From Dermabacteraceae bacterium TAE3-ERU27 (GTDB taxonomy: Bacteria > Actinomycetota > Actinomycetes > Actinomycetales > Dermabacteraceae): 64,000 nucleotides of DNA. Location of the stretch: contig JAHUUL010000002.1 of NCBI GenBank assembly GCA_019218415.1, forward strand, positions 248,001-312,000, read 5' to 3'. The number at the start of each line of letters is the position of its first letter. Positions within the stretch are counted from its first letter, which is position 1. The notes beneath the pieces were generated by a model. It worked only from the letters and a program-made list of their open reading frames with translations, searched no databases and had not been told where the DNA came from. Shown one piece after another: positions 18,947 to 27,793 of this stretch. The position numbers and the translations under genes were made by a program.

Positions 18947-21916
18947 CTACGGCGTTGCTTCGAAGAAGAGCTGTTCCACCAGTTGGCGGGCGTGCCGCGT
19001 GACACGCAGATACTCTTCTTCCAGCTCGCTCCCGCTACCCACCTCGAGCAGTTGCGCTATCGCATTCAGATCGTGCCGATCCGGGGGCAGCACGTCGCTG
19101 GCCCGGCCCCGCCACAGGTAGTTGGCGCGGCGGCAACGCCAGGCGTAGTGCCAGGCGGCATTAAGAGAATCGGCCTGCTGCGCCGTTAGCAACCCCTCCT
19201 GCACGGCTGCCCGCAGCACTCGCGCCGTGGTCGTAACGCGCAGCGAGGGAAGCCTATGCGCGTGGCGCAGCTGGAGCAGCTGCGCCACCCATTCCACGTC
19301 AGTGGTCGCGCCCGGCCCCAGTTTCAGGTGCCGGCGCGGCGCCACCCCGCGCGGGAGCCTTTCCGATTCCAGGCGCGCCTTCATGCGCCGTACCTGGCGC
19401 ATCTCTGCCGCATTCAGGCCGTTAACCGGATAGCGCACAGTATCCAGGAAATTCGCAATGTCGGCGCACAGCGCCTCGCTACCGGCCGCTGGATAGGCGC
19501 GCAGCAGCGCCTGCCTTTCCCACAGCTCGGCATGGTGCAGGTAATACTCGCACCAGGATTCGTAGCTTCTGGCAAGAATGCCTTTGCGTCCCTCCGGCCG
19601 CAGATCGGCATTCACCTTCATGTCGGCGCCGTAGGTGGGCGCGTTCAGCAGCCGCTGCAGTTCGCTGGCCACCCGCACGCCCTCTTCCGTAGCGCCATCC
19701 CCGCCGCGCACCACGAACTGCACGTCGGCGTCTGAGGAATAGCCCATTTCGCGCGCCCCGAAGGAACCTAGGGCGATGATGGCAACCTCCACACCCTCAG
19801 TAGGAGCGACCACGCTCAGGGCAGCGTCCAAAACGCAGGCCGCAACGTCGGTGAGGGCCGACGCCACCTCCGTGTCGTTACTGACCAGGCACAGGTGGGA
19901 AAGGGCCAGGCGCAGCAGCTCGCGGCTGCGGGTACGGCGCAGCACGTCGGCCTTTTCTTCGGGATCACTAACCCGCTCCAGCACGCTCGCGAACTCGGCG
20001 CGCAGCTGCTGTGCGGAGAGCGGCCGTAGGTCGGCATCCGACGCCAGCCAGCGCACGGCCTCCGGCAGCCTTTCCAGCTGCTGCCCGATGAAACGCGAGC
20101 TGGAAAGCAACATGGTCAGTCGGCGCGCCGCATTACCGGAGTCGCGCAGCAGCGCCATGTACCAGTGGGCGGAGCCGATGACCTCGCTCAGCCTGCGGAA
20201 GTTGAGCAGCCCCAGGTCGGGATCCACTCCTTCCGCGAACCATTCCAGGAAGCCGGGCAACAGTTGCCGCTGGATGGCGGCGCGTCGCGAGAGACCGCTG
20301 CTGAGCGCGGCGATATGGCTAACTGCCTTCGCCGGGTCGCGGTAGCCGATGGCGGCGAGCCGGTCGCGCGCCGCGTCCGGGGTCAGTGTGACCACGCCAT
20401 CGTCCAGGCTCGCGGCGGTCATCAGCAGCGGCCGGTAGAAGATCTCCTCGTGGAGGCGGCGCACCCGGCGGCGCGTCGCTTCGTAGCGCCGGTTGAACTC
20501 ATCCGGCAACAGACCGTAGCAGCGGGCCAACCTGCGCAGGTCTTTTTCCGCCGTGGGGAGCACCTGCAGGCGTTTCATGCGCTGCAGCTGCACGCGGTGT
20601 TCCACGCTGCGCAGGAAGCGGTAGGCGGCGCTGAGCTCGGCGGCGTTTTCGCGGGAGATGAAGCCCCCTTCGCTCAGACGCATGATGGCATCCAGCGTGC
20701 CGCGCTCCCGCAGCGCCTCCACGTTTCTGCCGTGCACCATCTGCAAAAGCTGCACGGTGAACTCGACGTCGCGCAGCCCACCCGGGCCCAGCTTTATGTT
20801 GCGCTGGGCCTCCCCCGCCGGGATGTGCGCGACCACCCGTTTGCGCATCGCGCGGGTATCCTCCACAAAGCCCTCGCGGGTGGCTGCCTGCCAGACGGCG
20901 GGCTGCACGAGCGCCACAAAATCGTTTCCCAGCGGGATGTCTCCCGCTACCGCGCGGGCTTTCAGCAGGGCCTGGAACTCCCAGGATTTCGCCCACTTCG
21001 CGTAGTAGCGGCGGCAGGATTCGAGGGTGCGCACGAGCGGCCCGTCCTTGCCCTCCGGGCGCAGGTTTGCGTCTACCTGCCAGAGCGAGCCCTCGGCGGT
21101 TTTTTCCGCGCAGATCCTGGATAGTTCCCTAGCCAGCGCGGTCGCTACCGCGAGGGCTTCTTCTTCGTCGCAACCCTCCTCCGGGGCCGCCACGTAGATC
21201 ACGTCTACGTCGGAAATGTAGTTGAGCTCCCGCGCGCCGGTCTTGCCCATCGCGAGTACCGCCAGGCGGGCTTTTTCCTGGCCCGGCACGGCGTTTCGCG
21301 CCAGCGCGAGCGCCGCATCCAGGGCCGCCCCCGCCAGGTCCGCGATAGCCGCGGAGACCCCCGGCTGCAAAAGCTCCGGTTCGTCCTGGCTCGCGTCCAG
21401 CAGGGCGATCTGCAGCAGCCTGCGATAGTAGGCGATGCGCAGCGCGTCCATTCCTTCCCGGCCGCTCAGCGCGGCCACGGGAATCCGCGCCTGCGGGTCC
21501 GCGCCGACGGCGCTAAGCAGGTCCGCGCGCACCTCCTTGGGCGGCACGTCCAGGCGCAGGCTTTCGTTTTCCGAGGTGAGCGCGGGCAGGGTTTCCGGGT
21601 GGCGCACCAGAAAATCGCCGAGCGCCTGGGAAACACCGAGCAGCCGCAGTAGCCGCTCCCCCGCCCCCGGCACGGAGTGGCTCTTGTCGGGCCTTTCGGT
21701 TAGGTCAGACAGGATCTCGCGCAGCGTTCCCGCGGGCGCGGCCTCCCTTATCCGCAGCAGCGAAAGCAGCGCCTGGTCGGGGTCCGCCGTGGCGGAAAAG
21801 GCATCCAGCGAAGCGGGCGAAAGCTCGGGTATCTGCTGCAGAAAGCTCGCCGCGCGCGCCGTCTGCAAGAACCCGTTTCGCGCCAGTCGTCCGGGGGAAA
21901 GCTCGGCCTCGCTCAT
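18947..21916 (-). CDS. glnE: Bifunctional glutamine synthetase adenylyltransferase/deadenylase
   Basis: Adds AMP to, and removes it from, GlnA to tune ammonia assimilation. The 989 residues hold two nucleotidyltransferase domains: the first with GARELNYISDVDVIYVA near 238-254, the second with GAREMGYSSDADVQFVV near 722-738, each followed by an all-helical region with an RLGPG-like LGPGGLRDVEF or LGPGATTDVEW motif. The start is four bases after the glnA2 stop. Its substrate tyrosine is found in GlnA but not in GlnA2. Confidence 0.96.
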   Translation of the reverse strand: MSEAELSPGRLARNGFLQTARAASFLQQIPELSPASLDAFSATADPDQALLSLLRIREAAPAGTLREILSDLTERPDKSHSVPGAGERLLRLLGVSQALGDFLVRHPETLPALTSENESLRLDVPPKEVRADLLSAVGADPQARIPVAALSGREGMDALRIAYYRRLLQIALLDASQDEPELLQPGVSAAIADLAGAALDAALALARNAVPGQEKARLAVLAMGKTGARELNYISDVDVIYVAAPEEGCDEEEALAVATALARELSRICAEKTAEGSLWQVDANLRPEGKDGPLVRTLESCRRYYAKWAKSWEFQALLKARAVAGDIPLGNDFVALVQPAVWQAATREGFVEDTRAMRKRVVAHIPAGEAQRNIKLGPGGLRDVEFTVQLLQMVHGRNVEALRERGTLDAIMRLSEGGFISRENAAELSAAYRFLRSVEHRVQLQRMKRLQVLPTAEKDLRRLARCYGLLPDEFNRRYEATRRRVRRLHEEIFYRPLLMTAASLDDGVVTLTPDAARDRLAAIGYRDPAKAVSHIAALSSGLSRRAAIQRQLLPGFLEWFAEGVDPDLGLLNFRRLSEVIGSAHWYMALLRDSGNAARRLTMLLSSSRFIGQQLERLPEAVRWLASDADLRPLSAQQLRAEFASVLERVSDPEEKADVLRRTRSRELLRLALSHLCLVSNDTEVASALTDVAACVLDAALSVVAPTEGVEVAIIALGSFGAREMGYSSDADVQFVVRGGDGATEEGVRVASELQRLLNAPTYGADMKVNADLRPEGRKGILARSYESWCEYYLHHAELWERQALLRAYPAAGSEALCADIANFLDTVRYPVNGLNAAEMRQVRRMKARLESERLPRGVAPRRHLKLGPGATTDVEWVAQLLQLRHAHRLPSLRVTTTARVLRAAVQEGLLTAQQADSLNAAWHYAWRCRRANYLWRGRASDVLPPDRHDLNAIAQLLEVGSGSELEEEYLRVTRHARQLVEQLFFEATP

Positions 21917-21920
21917 CGTG

Positions 21921-23261
21921 CTACAGGTTGAAGTTGGCGGCCAGTTCGACGTCGGTCACCTGGTTGCGGTAGCGGTGCCATTCGGAGCGCTTCTCGCGCA
22001 GGAAGAACTCGAACACCTGCTCCCCCAGGGTCTCGGCCATGAGTTCGGAGCTTTCAAAGTATTCGAGTGCCCGGCACAGGTCGCTCGGCAACGGCAGGTA
22101 GCCCATCGCCTGGCGTTCCCTTTCGCTCAGTTCCCAAACGTTGTCCTCCGCGCCCTCGGGCAGCTCGTACTGCTCTTCGATCCCCTTCAGGCCCGCGGCC
22201 AGCAGCACGGCGAACGCCAGATAGGGGTTCGCGGCGGAGTCCAGGCCCCGGAACTCAACGCGGGAAGACGTGCCCTTGGTGGGCTTGTGGAACGGCACCC
22301 GCACCAGGGCGCTGCGGTTGTTGTGGCCCCAGCAGATGTAGCTGGGCGCTTCCTGCGCGCCCCATAGCCGCTTATAGGAGTTAACGAACTGGTTGGTCAC
22401 GGCGCAGTATTCGGGGGCGTGGCGCAGCAGTCCCGCGATGAACTGGCGCCCCATGGCCGACAGTCCGTATTCGCCGCCCGGATCGTGGAAGGCATTCTTG
22501 CCGTTTTGGAACAGGGAAAGGTGGGTGTGCATGCCAGATCCCGGCTGTTTAATCATCGGTTTCGGCATGAAGGAGGCCACCTGCCCGGTGCCATGAGCAA
22601 CCTCTTTCACCACCGCACGGAAGGTCAGGATGCTATCTGCCGTGGTGAGCGCGTCGGCGTAACGCAGGTCGATCTCGTTTTGACCGGGGCCGTTCTCATG
22701 GTGGGAGTATTCGACCTGGATGTTCATGGATTCCAGATCCGCGATCACGTTGCGGCGGAAACCGAGCTGTTCGGTGCCGTGCACGTGATCGAAGTAGCCG
22801 GAGCGATCCACCAGAGCCAACGGTTCCCCCTGCTGCCAGGGCCTTTGGAACAGGTAGAACTCGATTTCGGGAGCCGTAAACAGGGTTAGCCCCTGCTTTT
22901 CGGCCTTCTCCAGGGTGCGGCGCAGCACGTAGCGCGGATCGCTCGCGGCGGGTTCCCCGTCCGGCGTCAGCACGTCGCACATCATGCGCGCGGTGCGCAG
23001 CTTATCGCCGGAGCCGTCACTCCAGGGCAGGATCTGGAAGGTCGCCGGATCGGGACGCAAAATCATGTCCGATTCGTAGGCGCGCGTCAGCCCTTCGATG
23101 GTGGAGCCGTCGATGCCGATGCCTTCGGTGAAGGAATCTTCCAGATCTGCCGGGGAAATCGCGATGGATTTAAGCGTGCCAAGCACGTCACAGAACCAGA
23201 GGCGGATAAATCCCACCCGGTTTTCCTCCACCGCACGAATAACGCTGTCATACTGCCGCAT
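21921..23261 (-). CDS. glnA2: Glutamine synthetase type I paralogue GlnA2
   Basis: 446 residues with glutamine synthetase motifs (IDGSTIEGLTRAYESDM, NGPGQNEIDLRY, GSGMHTHLSLF, NRSALVRVP, EFRGLDSAANPYLAF). At the position of the GlnA adenylylation tyrosine this protein reads DNVWELSERE, with tryptophan, so GlnE should not modify it; this matches what is known of actinobacterial GlnA2. Some GlnA-like paralogues in streptomycetes act on polyamines, but the order glnA2-glnE favours the GlnA2 assignment. It is the first gene of the glnA2-glnE-nuclease unit. Confidence 0.94.
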   Translation of the reverse strand: MRQYDSVIRAVEENRVGFIRLWFCDVLGTLKSIAISPADLEDSFTEGIGIDGSTIEGLTRAYESDMILRPDPATFQILPWSDGSGDKLRTARMMCDVLTPDGEPAASDPRYVLRRTLEKAEKQGLTLFTAPEIEFYLFQRPWQQGEPLALVDRSGYFDHVHGTEQLGFRRNVIADLESMNIQVEYSHHENGPGQNEIDLRYADALTTADSILTFRAVVKEVAHGTGQVASFMPKPMIKQPGSGMHTHLSLFQNGKNAFHDPGGEYGLSAMGRQFIAGLLRHAPEYCAVTNQFVNSYKRLWGAQEAPSYICWGHNNRSALVRVPFHKPTKGTSSRVEFRGLDSAANPYLAFAVLLAAGLKGIEEQYELPEGAEDNVWELSERERQAMGYLPLPSDLCRALEYFESSELMAETLGEQVFEFFLREKRSEWHRYRNQVTDVELAANFNL

Positions 23262-23367
23262 GGCTACAGTCTGCCCTAGTTTCGGCCCGTCCGCTCACAT
23301 CTGCGGGACCAGCGGTTATAGGCTTAGTGCAGGCACTATCCGTCTACCCCTGTGAAGGATCCTTTCC

Positions 23368-24183
23368 ATGACCGGTGCACCCAGCCGCGACATCCCGCGC
23401 ATCCGTACCCGCCATCTGCTTGATTTCAAAAAGCAGGGGCAGCGTTTTTCGATGCTCACCAGCTACGACCAGTTCTCGGCGCAGATCTTCGAGCGCGCCG
23501 GGATTGAGATGCTGCTCGTGGGCGATTCCTGCGGCACCACCGTGCTCGGGCACAGCTCCACCGTGCACACGCGCCACGAGGATATCCTGCTCTTCACCTC
23601 CGCCGTCACCCGCGCCGTGAAGCGCCCCCTGGTGGTGGCCGACCTGGCTTTCGGCACCTACCAGACCGGCACGCGAGACGCCATGAAACACGCCGTGGAG
23701 CTCATGCAGGCGGGCGCGCACGCCGTCAAGCTGGAGGGCGGCCACCAGGTAATCGAACAGGTTAAGGCCCTGGTTGAGGCCGGGATCCCGGTCGTCGGCC
23801 ACCTCGGTTTCACCCCGCAGTCCGAACACGCGCTGGGTGGTTTCACCGTGCAGGGGCGCGACGGCGCGGACGCAGACAAGATGGCCGATGATGCCCTCGC
23901 CCTGCAGGAAGCGGGCGTCTTTGCGCTGGTTTTGGAGATGGTTCCGGCCGACCTCGCCGCACGCATCACCGAGGTGCTGCACATCCCCACCATCGGCATT
24001 GGTGCGGGGCCGAAGTGCGACGGCCAGGTGCTGGTGTGGCAGGACATGGCCGGCCTGTCGGACTTCAACGGCCGTTTCGTGCGTCGCTTCGCCCAGCTCG
24101 GTGCCGAGCTGGAGCGCGCCGCGAGCGAATACCACCGCGAGGTCGCCGAGGGCACTTTCCCGTCGGAAAAGGAAAGCTTCTAG
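23368..24183 (+). CDS. panB: 3-methyl-2-oxobutanoate hydroxymethyltransferase
   Basis: First committed step of pantothenate and coenzyme A synthesis, adding a methylene-THF hydroxymethyl group to ketoisovalerate. The 271 residues have MLTSYDQFSAQ (29-39), the Mg-binding LLVGDSCGTTVLGH (49-62, D53) and GHLGFTPQSEH. ATG 23368 has GAAGGA upstream. Single gene with its own terminator. A tail of about 15 charged residues follows the barrel. Confidence 0.96.
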   Translation: MTGAPSRDIPRIRTRHLLDFKKQGQRFSMLTSYDQFSAQIFERAGIEMLLVGDSCGTTVLGHSSTVHTRHEDILLFTSAVTRAVKRPLVVADLAFGTYQTGTRDAMKHAVELMQAGAHAVKLEGGHQVIEQVKALVEAGIPVVGHLGFTPQSEHALGGFTVQGRDGADADKMADDALALQEAGVFALVLEMVPADLAARITEVLHIPTIGIGAGPKCDGQVLVWQDMAGLSDFNGRFVRRFAQLGAELERAASEYHREVAEGTFPSEKESF

Positions 24184-24214
24184 GGGCTAAGGCACGCTAA
24201 AGCAGGAATAGCAA

Positions 24215-24251
24215 AAGCCGGTGGCTTCCCCGTTTCGGGGGCCACCGGCTT
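24215..24251 (+). terminator. Terminator after panB
   Basis: AAGCCGGTGGC (24215-24225) pairs with GCCACCGGCTT (24241-24251), with an inner CCCC/GGGG extension, then CTGTTTGTCC. The next 94 bases (to 24345) hold no gene. Confidence 0.85.
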
Positions 24252-24345
24252 CTGTTTGTCCGAACGGACCCGCCGGGCGGCGCGCCTCAGCGCGCGGCGC
24301 TCTGCGGCGCGTTCATAAATCACTATCCACCGATTCGGTGTTCAT

Positions 24346-24558
24346 TCAGTGTTCGTCGATGGAACGGCCGTCTACCACTTCGCTTTCGCCGTCCCAGGCG
24401 AGGTTTTCTCGCTCCCATTCGGCGTTGCGTTCGGCCGCTATCTCAAGCGCCCGAGAGGCTTCTTCGCGGCTTGCGTAAGGGCCCATCAGTCTGTTGCTGG
24501 CGGACTGCTTGCCCTCCTCGACCTCGCCGGTAACGGTGTTGTAGTAGAACTCGCTCAT
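24346..24558 (-). CDS. Small SPOR-like conserved protein
   Basis: 70 residues from ATG 24558, chosen because AGGAG lies seven bases upstream; an upstream in-frame start at 24579 lacks one. The sequence opens with [19 protein letters not shown] and continues [15 protein letters not shown], a pattern I recall in short actinobacterial proteins annotated as SPOR-domain-like or hypothetical. It is acidic, has no signal peptide and no membrane segment. Divergent from map. Confidence 0.7.
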   Translation of the reverse strand: MSEFYYNTVTGEVEEGKQSASNRLMGPYASREEASRALEIAAERNAEWERENLAWDGESEVVDGRSIDEH

Positions 24559-24758
24559 CGTGGCTCCTATCTGCGTCATTGCCGGTAAACACGTGCGTTA
24601 ACCCGTGGGAATGCCGTGCGCCTATGCACCTTAATCGGTTTAGCACTGTCTTCCGCTGCCCATACTGCCACCCTCCGGTCCCGTTTGCGAGGGATCTGGC
24701 AAAGCGCGCGTGGGCGCGGCAACTGCGTTACCCGCCGCTTATGTTGCAAACTTGGAAC

Positions 24759-25646
24759 ATGAGCGTAAATCAGGCATGGCAGCGTCCACCGGCACGATCC
24801 CCCCTCACTCCGGGCAAGGTCGGCCCCCTTCGGCCGGTCCCCGCGAACATTGCCCGCCCGGAATACGTGGGCAAGAGCGAAGCGGTATCCGACTCGGGGC
24901 CTTTCGTGCAGGACGCCGAAACCATCGAAAAGATGCGCGTGGCGGGCCGTATCGCGGCGCTGGCCCTGCAGGAGGGCGGCAAGGCCGCGCAGCCGGGTTT
25001 CACTACCGACGAGATCGACCGGGTGGTGCACGAGGTGCTGCTGGATCACGGCGCTTACCCGTCCACGCTGGGTTACCTGGGGTTCACTAAATCCTGCTGC
25101 ACCAGCCTGAACGAGGTGATCTGCCACGGCATCCCGGACTCGACCGTGATGGAGGAGGGCGACATCCTCAACATCGACGTCACGGCTTTCATTCACGGTG
25201 TGCACGGCGACACCAACGCCACCTTCCCGGTGGGCGAGGTCGCACCGGAGGCGCAGCTGCTGATTGATCGCACGCTCGAAGCGACCATGCGTGGCATTAA
25301 GGCCGCGAAGGTGGGGCGCGAGGTAAACGTGATCGGCCGCGTGATCGAAAAGTATGTGCAGCGTTTCGGATACGATTCGGTGCGCGACTACACCGGCCAC
25401 GGTATCGCTACCGGATTCCACAACGGCCTGATCATCCCCCACTACGATTCGACCCCCGCCTACGCGGACGTGATCGAACCGAACATGACCTTCACCGTGG
25501 AGCCGATGGTGACCACCGGTTCCCAGGATTGGGAGAGCTGGGACGACGGCTGGACAATCGTCACCAAGGATCGCTGCTTCACCGCGCAGTTCGAGCACAC
25601 GATCCTAATTACCGATTCCGGTTACGAGATCCTTACCCAGGTCTGA
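24759..25646 (+). CDS. map: Methionine aminopeptidase, type 1c
   Basis: Removes initiator methionine from nascent proteins. 295 residues starting at ATG 24759, where the type 1c family begins: a proline-rich linker ([17 protein letters not shown]) that in M. tuberculosis MetAP1c acts as a ribosome-docking arm, then ARPEYVGK and the catalytic pita-bread fold. Metal ligands lie in [26 protein letters not shown] and FEHTI. The frame is open 60 codons further upstream, but that stretch resembles no MetAP. Followed after 43 bases by ppgK. Confidence 0.94.
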   Translation: MSVNQAWQRPPARSPLTPGKVGPLRPVPANIARPEYVGKSEAVSDSGPFVQDAETIEKMRVAGRIAALALQEGGKAAQPGFTTDEIDRVVHEVLLDHGAYPSTLGYLGFTKSCCTSLNEVICHGIPDSTVMEEGDILNIDVTAFIHGVHGDTNATFPVGEVAPEAQLLIDRTLEATMRGIKAAKVGREVNVIGRVIEKYVQRFGYDSVRDYTGHGIATGFHNGLIIPHYDSTPAYADVIEPNMTFTVEPMVTTGSQDWESWDDGWTIVTKDRCFTAQFEHTILITDSGYEILTQV

Positions 25647-25689
25647 CAAACTAAACCCGTACTGTTTTTAACGCGAAGGGAAACAGCCA

Positions 25690-26484
25690 GTGAGCAAAGA
25701 AGCGTTCGGCATCGACATCGGCGGCAGCGGCATCAAGGGGGCCCCGGTAAACCTCAGCAAGGGGCGGCTCGCCACCGACCGTCTGCGTATCCCCACCCCG
25801 CAGCCCTCGACCCCGGATGCGGTCGCGGAAACGGTGTCGCAGCTCCTGACGGCCTTCCAGGTTTCGCCCGAGCTGCCCGTCGGCGTCACCTTCCCCGCCG
25901 TGATTCAGCAGGGTGTGGCAAAGACCGCCGCTAACGTGGACAAGTCCTGGATCGGCACCGATGTAAACGCTCTGCTGTCGGAAAAGACCGGGCACGACGT
26001 TTTCGTGGTGAACGACGCCGACGCCGCCGGTATCGCCGAGATGAAGTTCGGCGCCGGGAAGGACCGCCGTGGCGTGGTCACGATCGTTACCCTGGGCACC
26101 GGCATCGGCACCGCCGTTTTCAGCGACGGCAAGCTGGTACCGAACACGGAACTCGGCCACCTGCCGCTGCACGGGGACGCCGCGGAGCGCTATTGCGCCG
26201 ATTCCGCCCGCGATCGCGAAGACCTCGGCTGGGAGGAATGGGCCGGACGCCTGCAGGAATACTTCGACATGCTCGAATTCCTGACGAACCCCGATCTGAT
26301 CATCATTGGCGGCGGTGTTTCCAAGAAGAACGAAAAGTACCTGCCGCTGCTTAATACCCGCGCGGAGATCGTGCCTGCGAAGCTGCGTAACGAGGCCGGT
26401 ATCATCGGCGCGGCGCAGCTTGCCCGCAAGGAGGTCAAGCGCAAAGCGAAGCTGGCCGAAAAGGCGGAGAAGAAGCAGGCCTAG
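25690..26484 (+). CDS. ppgK: Polyphosphate glucokinase
   Basis: ROK-family kinase that phosphorylates glucose with polyphosphate (and often ATP), typical of actinobacteria. The 264 residues begin with the phosphate loop [15 protein letters not shown] (6-20) and contain [28 protein letters not shown] and [16 protein letters not shown] start with GAAGGG upstream. The C-terminal tail is strongly lysine-rich, as in known PpgKs. Confidence 0.95.
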   Translation: MSKEAFGIDIGGSGIKGAPVNLSKGRLATDRLRIPTPQPSTPDAVAETVSQLLTAFQVSPELPVGVTFPAVIQQGVAKTAANVDKSWIGTDVNALLSEKTGHDVFVVNDADAAGIAEMKFGAGKDRRGVVTIVTLGTGIGTAVFSDGKLVPNTELGHLPLHGDAAERYCADSARDREDLGWEEWAGRLQEYFDMLEFLTNPDLIIIGGGVSKKNEKYLPLLNTRAEIVPAKLRNEAGIIGAAQLARKEVKRKAKLAEKAEKKQA

Positions 26485-26502
26485 CCAGGCTCTTTAAACG
26501 CT

Positions 26503-26539
26503 AAGGGAGCGCCGCCCGGCACGGGTGGCGCTCCCTTTT
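26503..26539 (+). terminator. Terminator after ppgK, facing rnpB
   Basis: AAGGGAGCGCC (26503-26513) pairs with GGCGCTCCCTT (26527-26537), then TTC. It lies between convergent ppgK and rnpB and may also end the RNase P RNA transcript. Confidence 0.8.
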
Positions 26540-26561
26540 CACGTTTTCACGTTTTTTGGGG

Positions 26562-26921
26562 CGAGAGGTGGCCGGCCGATAAGCCGGGTTCTGTCTAGGG
26601 ACGGTCATCCATCTCCGCGCGCCGTTGCCGACGCGCTCTAGCGGCCTACCCGGGGACTCGGACTGACGGCCTGCTAACGTCCCCTGTCTGGCCTTGCTCC
26701 CGGTGGGGTTTACCGTGCCGACCCCGTCGCCGGGGCCGCGGTGGTCTCTTACACCACCCTTTCACCCTTACCTGCCCCGTAGGGCGGGCGGTTTGCTTTC
26801 TGTGGCACTTTCCCGCGGATTGCTCCGGGTGGGCGTTACCCACCACCGTGTCAGTGGGAGCCCGGACTTTCCTCGACCGGTCTTAAAAACCGGACGCGAC
26901 CGCCTAGCCGACCACCTCTCG
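26562..26921 (-). ncRNA. rnpB: RNase P RNA, bacterial class A
   Basis: Catalytic RNA that cuts tRNA 5' leaders. On the minus strand the transcript opens with GAGAGGTGGTCGG and closes with the complementary GGCCACCTCTC, forming helix P1. Between them are the conserved blocks GAGGAAAGTCCGGGCT, ACAGAAAGCAAACCGCC, GGTAAGGGTGAAAGG, GTAAACCCCACC and AGATGGATGACCGTCC, then ACAGAACCCGGCTTA near the 3' end. About 360 bases. End positions are set by P1 pairing and are accurate to a few bases. A long protein frame on the opposite strand here is a shadow. Confidence 0.96.
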
Positions 26922-26927
26922 TATGTC

Positions 26928-26940
26928 ATCCTATCTTGTG
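26928..26940 (-). promoter_or_regulatory. rnpB -10 overlapping the yaaA start region
   Basis: TAGGAT on the minus strand (26933-26928) lies seven bases before the predicted rnpB 5' end. On the plus strand the same bases lie immediately before the yaaA GTG (26940), and TATCTT (26932-26937) could serve yaaA. Divergent transcripts therefore share about 20 bases. Confidence 0.5.
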
Positions 26941-27710
26941 TGTTGATTCTTCTCCCACCGTCGGAAACCAAAACCCGTCCCACAAACGGCGCGCCCGGAC
27001 CGCAGGCCGCCGATTCCGCCCGCCTCTACGAGGGGCTGACGCAGCCGCGCGAGGAACTGGCCGCCGCTATCGCACAGGCGCTCCGCGACCCCGAGGGCGC
27101 GTCCGCGCTCAAGATTCCCGCGAGCCGCCCGGAGCTGGCAGACGCCATGCGCAACCTTTCCCAGGAACCGCTCGCTCCCGCGCTGGATGTCTATGCGGGC
27201 GTTCTCTACGACGCGCTGGACGCCGCCACCATCCCCGACTCCGGGGACGTACGGGTGGGGGTGACGTCGGCCATGTACGGCTACGTGAGCGAGGCCGACC
27301 TGATCCCGGCCTACCGGGTGAGCTGCTCGTCCAAGGTTGCCGGGATCGGCACCGTGGGAACCTGGTGGAAACGCTACCTAAAGGCTGTCATGCCGGAGAT
27401 CGTAGGGGACGATCTGGTGCTGGACTGTCGCAGCGGCGGCTACCGCACGATGATGCCGACCCCGGCCGAGCGCACCCTTGAGGTCGGCGCGGTGAAGGAA
27501 AGCGGCGGCAAACGCACCGTGATTTCTCACGACGCGAAGATGTACCGGGGCGTGGTGGCGCGCGCCTGCCTGCTGCATCCCGAGGCGACCGGCAGCGTGG
27601 CCGATCTGGTGGCGATGCTGCGCAGCGAGGTAACTCAGGACCCGCGCGACGGCGGCCCGGTCAGCGTGGAGCACACCGCGGGCACGCTCACCGTGGTGGC
27701 GCGGAAATAG
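26940..27710 (+). CDS. yaaA: YaaA family peroxide-stress protein (DUF328)
   Basis: 256 residues from GTG 26940, the only start that gives the family N-terminus VLILLPPSETKTRP; anything earlier would run through rnpB. YaaA limits free intracellular iron during hydrogen peroxide stress in E. coli and has a DNA-binding fold. Family features include the Lys/Arg-rich centre with VGVTSAMYGYVSEADLIPAY and a conserved DCRSGGY. No ribosome site is visible, so translation may be leaderless. Head to head with rnpB. Confidence 0.9.
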   Translation: MLILLPPSETKTRPTNGAPGPQAADSARLYEGLTQPREELAAAIAQALRDPEGASALKIPASRPELADAMRNLSQEPLAPALDVYAGVLYDALDAATIPDSGDVRVGVTSAMYGYVSEADLIPAYRVSCSSKVAGIGTVGTWWKRYLKAVMPEIVGDDLVLDCRSGGYRTMMPTPAERTLEVGAVKESGGKRTVISHDAKMYRGVVARACLLHPEATGSVADLVAMLRSEVTQDPRDGGPVSVEHTAGTLTVVARK

Positions 27711-27732
27711 CCGTTCACCGGGCATAAAATCG

Positions 27733-27773
27733 CGGGCGGGCGCGGCGGCGATTTAGCCGCTTGCGCCCGCCCG
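27733..27773. terminator. Bidirectional terminator between yaaA and nif3
   Basis: CGGGCGGGCGC (27733-27743) pairs with GCGCCCGCCCG (27763-27773), with an inner GCGGC/GCCGC stem. It lies between convergent genes; T-richness is low on both sides. Confidence 0.65.
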
Positions 27774-27793
27774 TAGGGCGAAAGATTGGTTTG

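Noticed and set aside
26694-26939. N-terminal extension of the yaaA frame through the RNase P RNA
   Set aside because: The extension is the reverse of conserved rnpB sequence and YaaA proteins begin at VLILLPPSETK.
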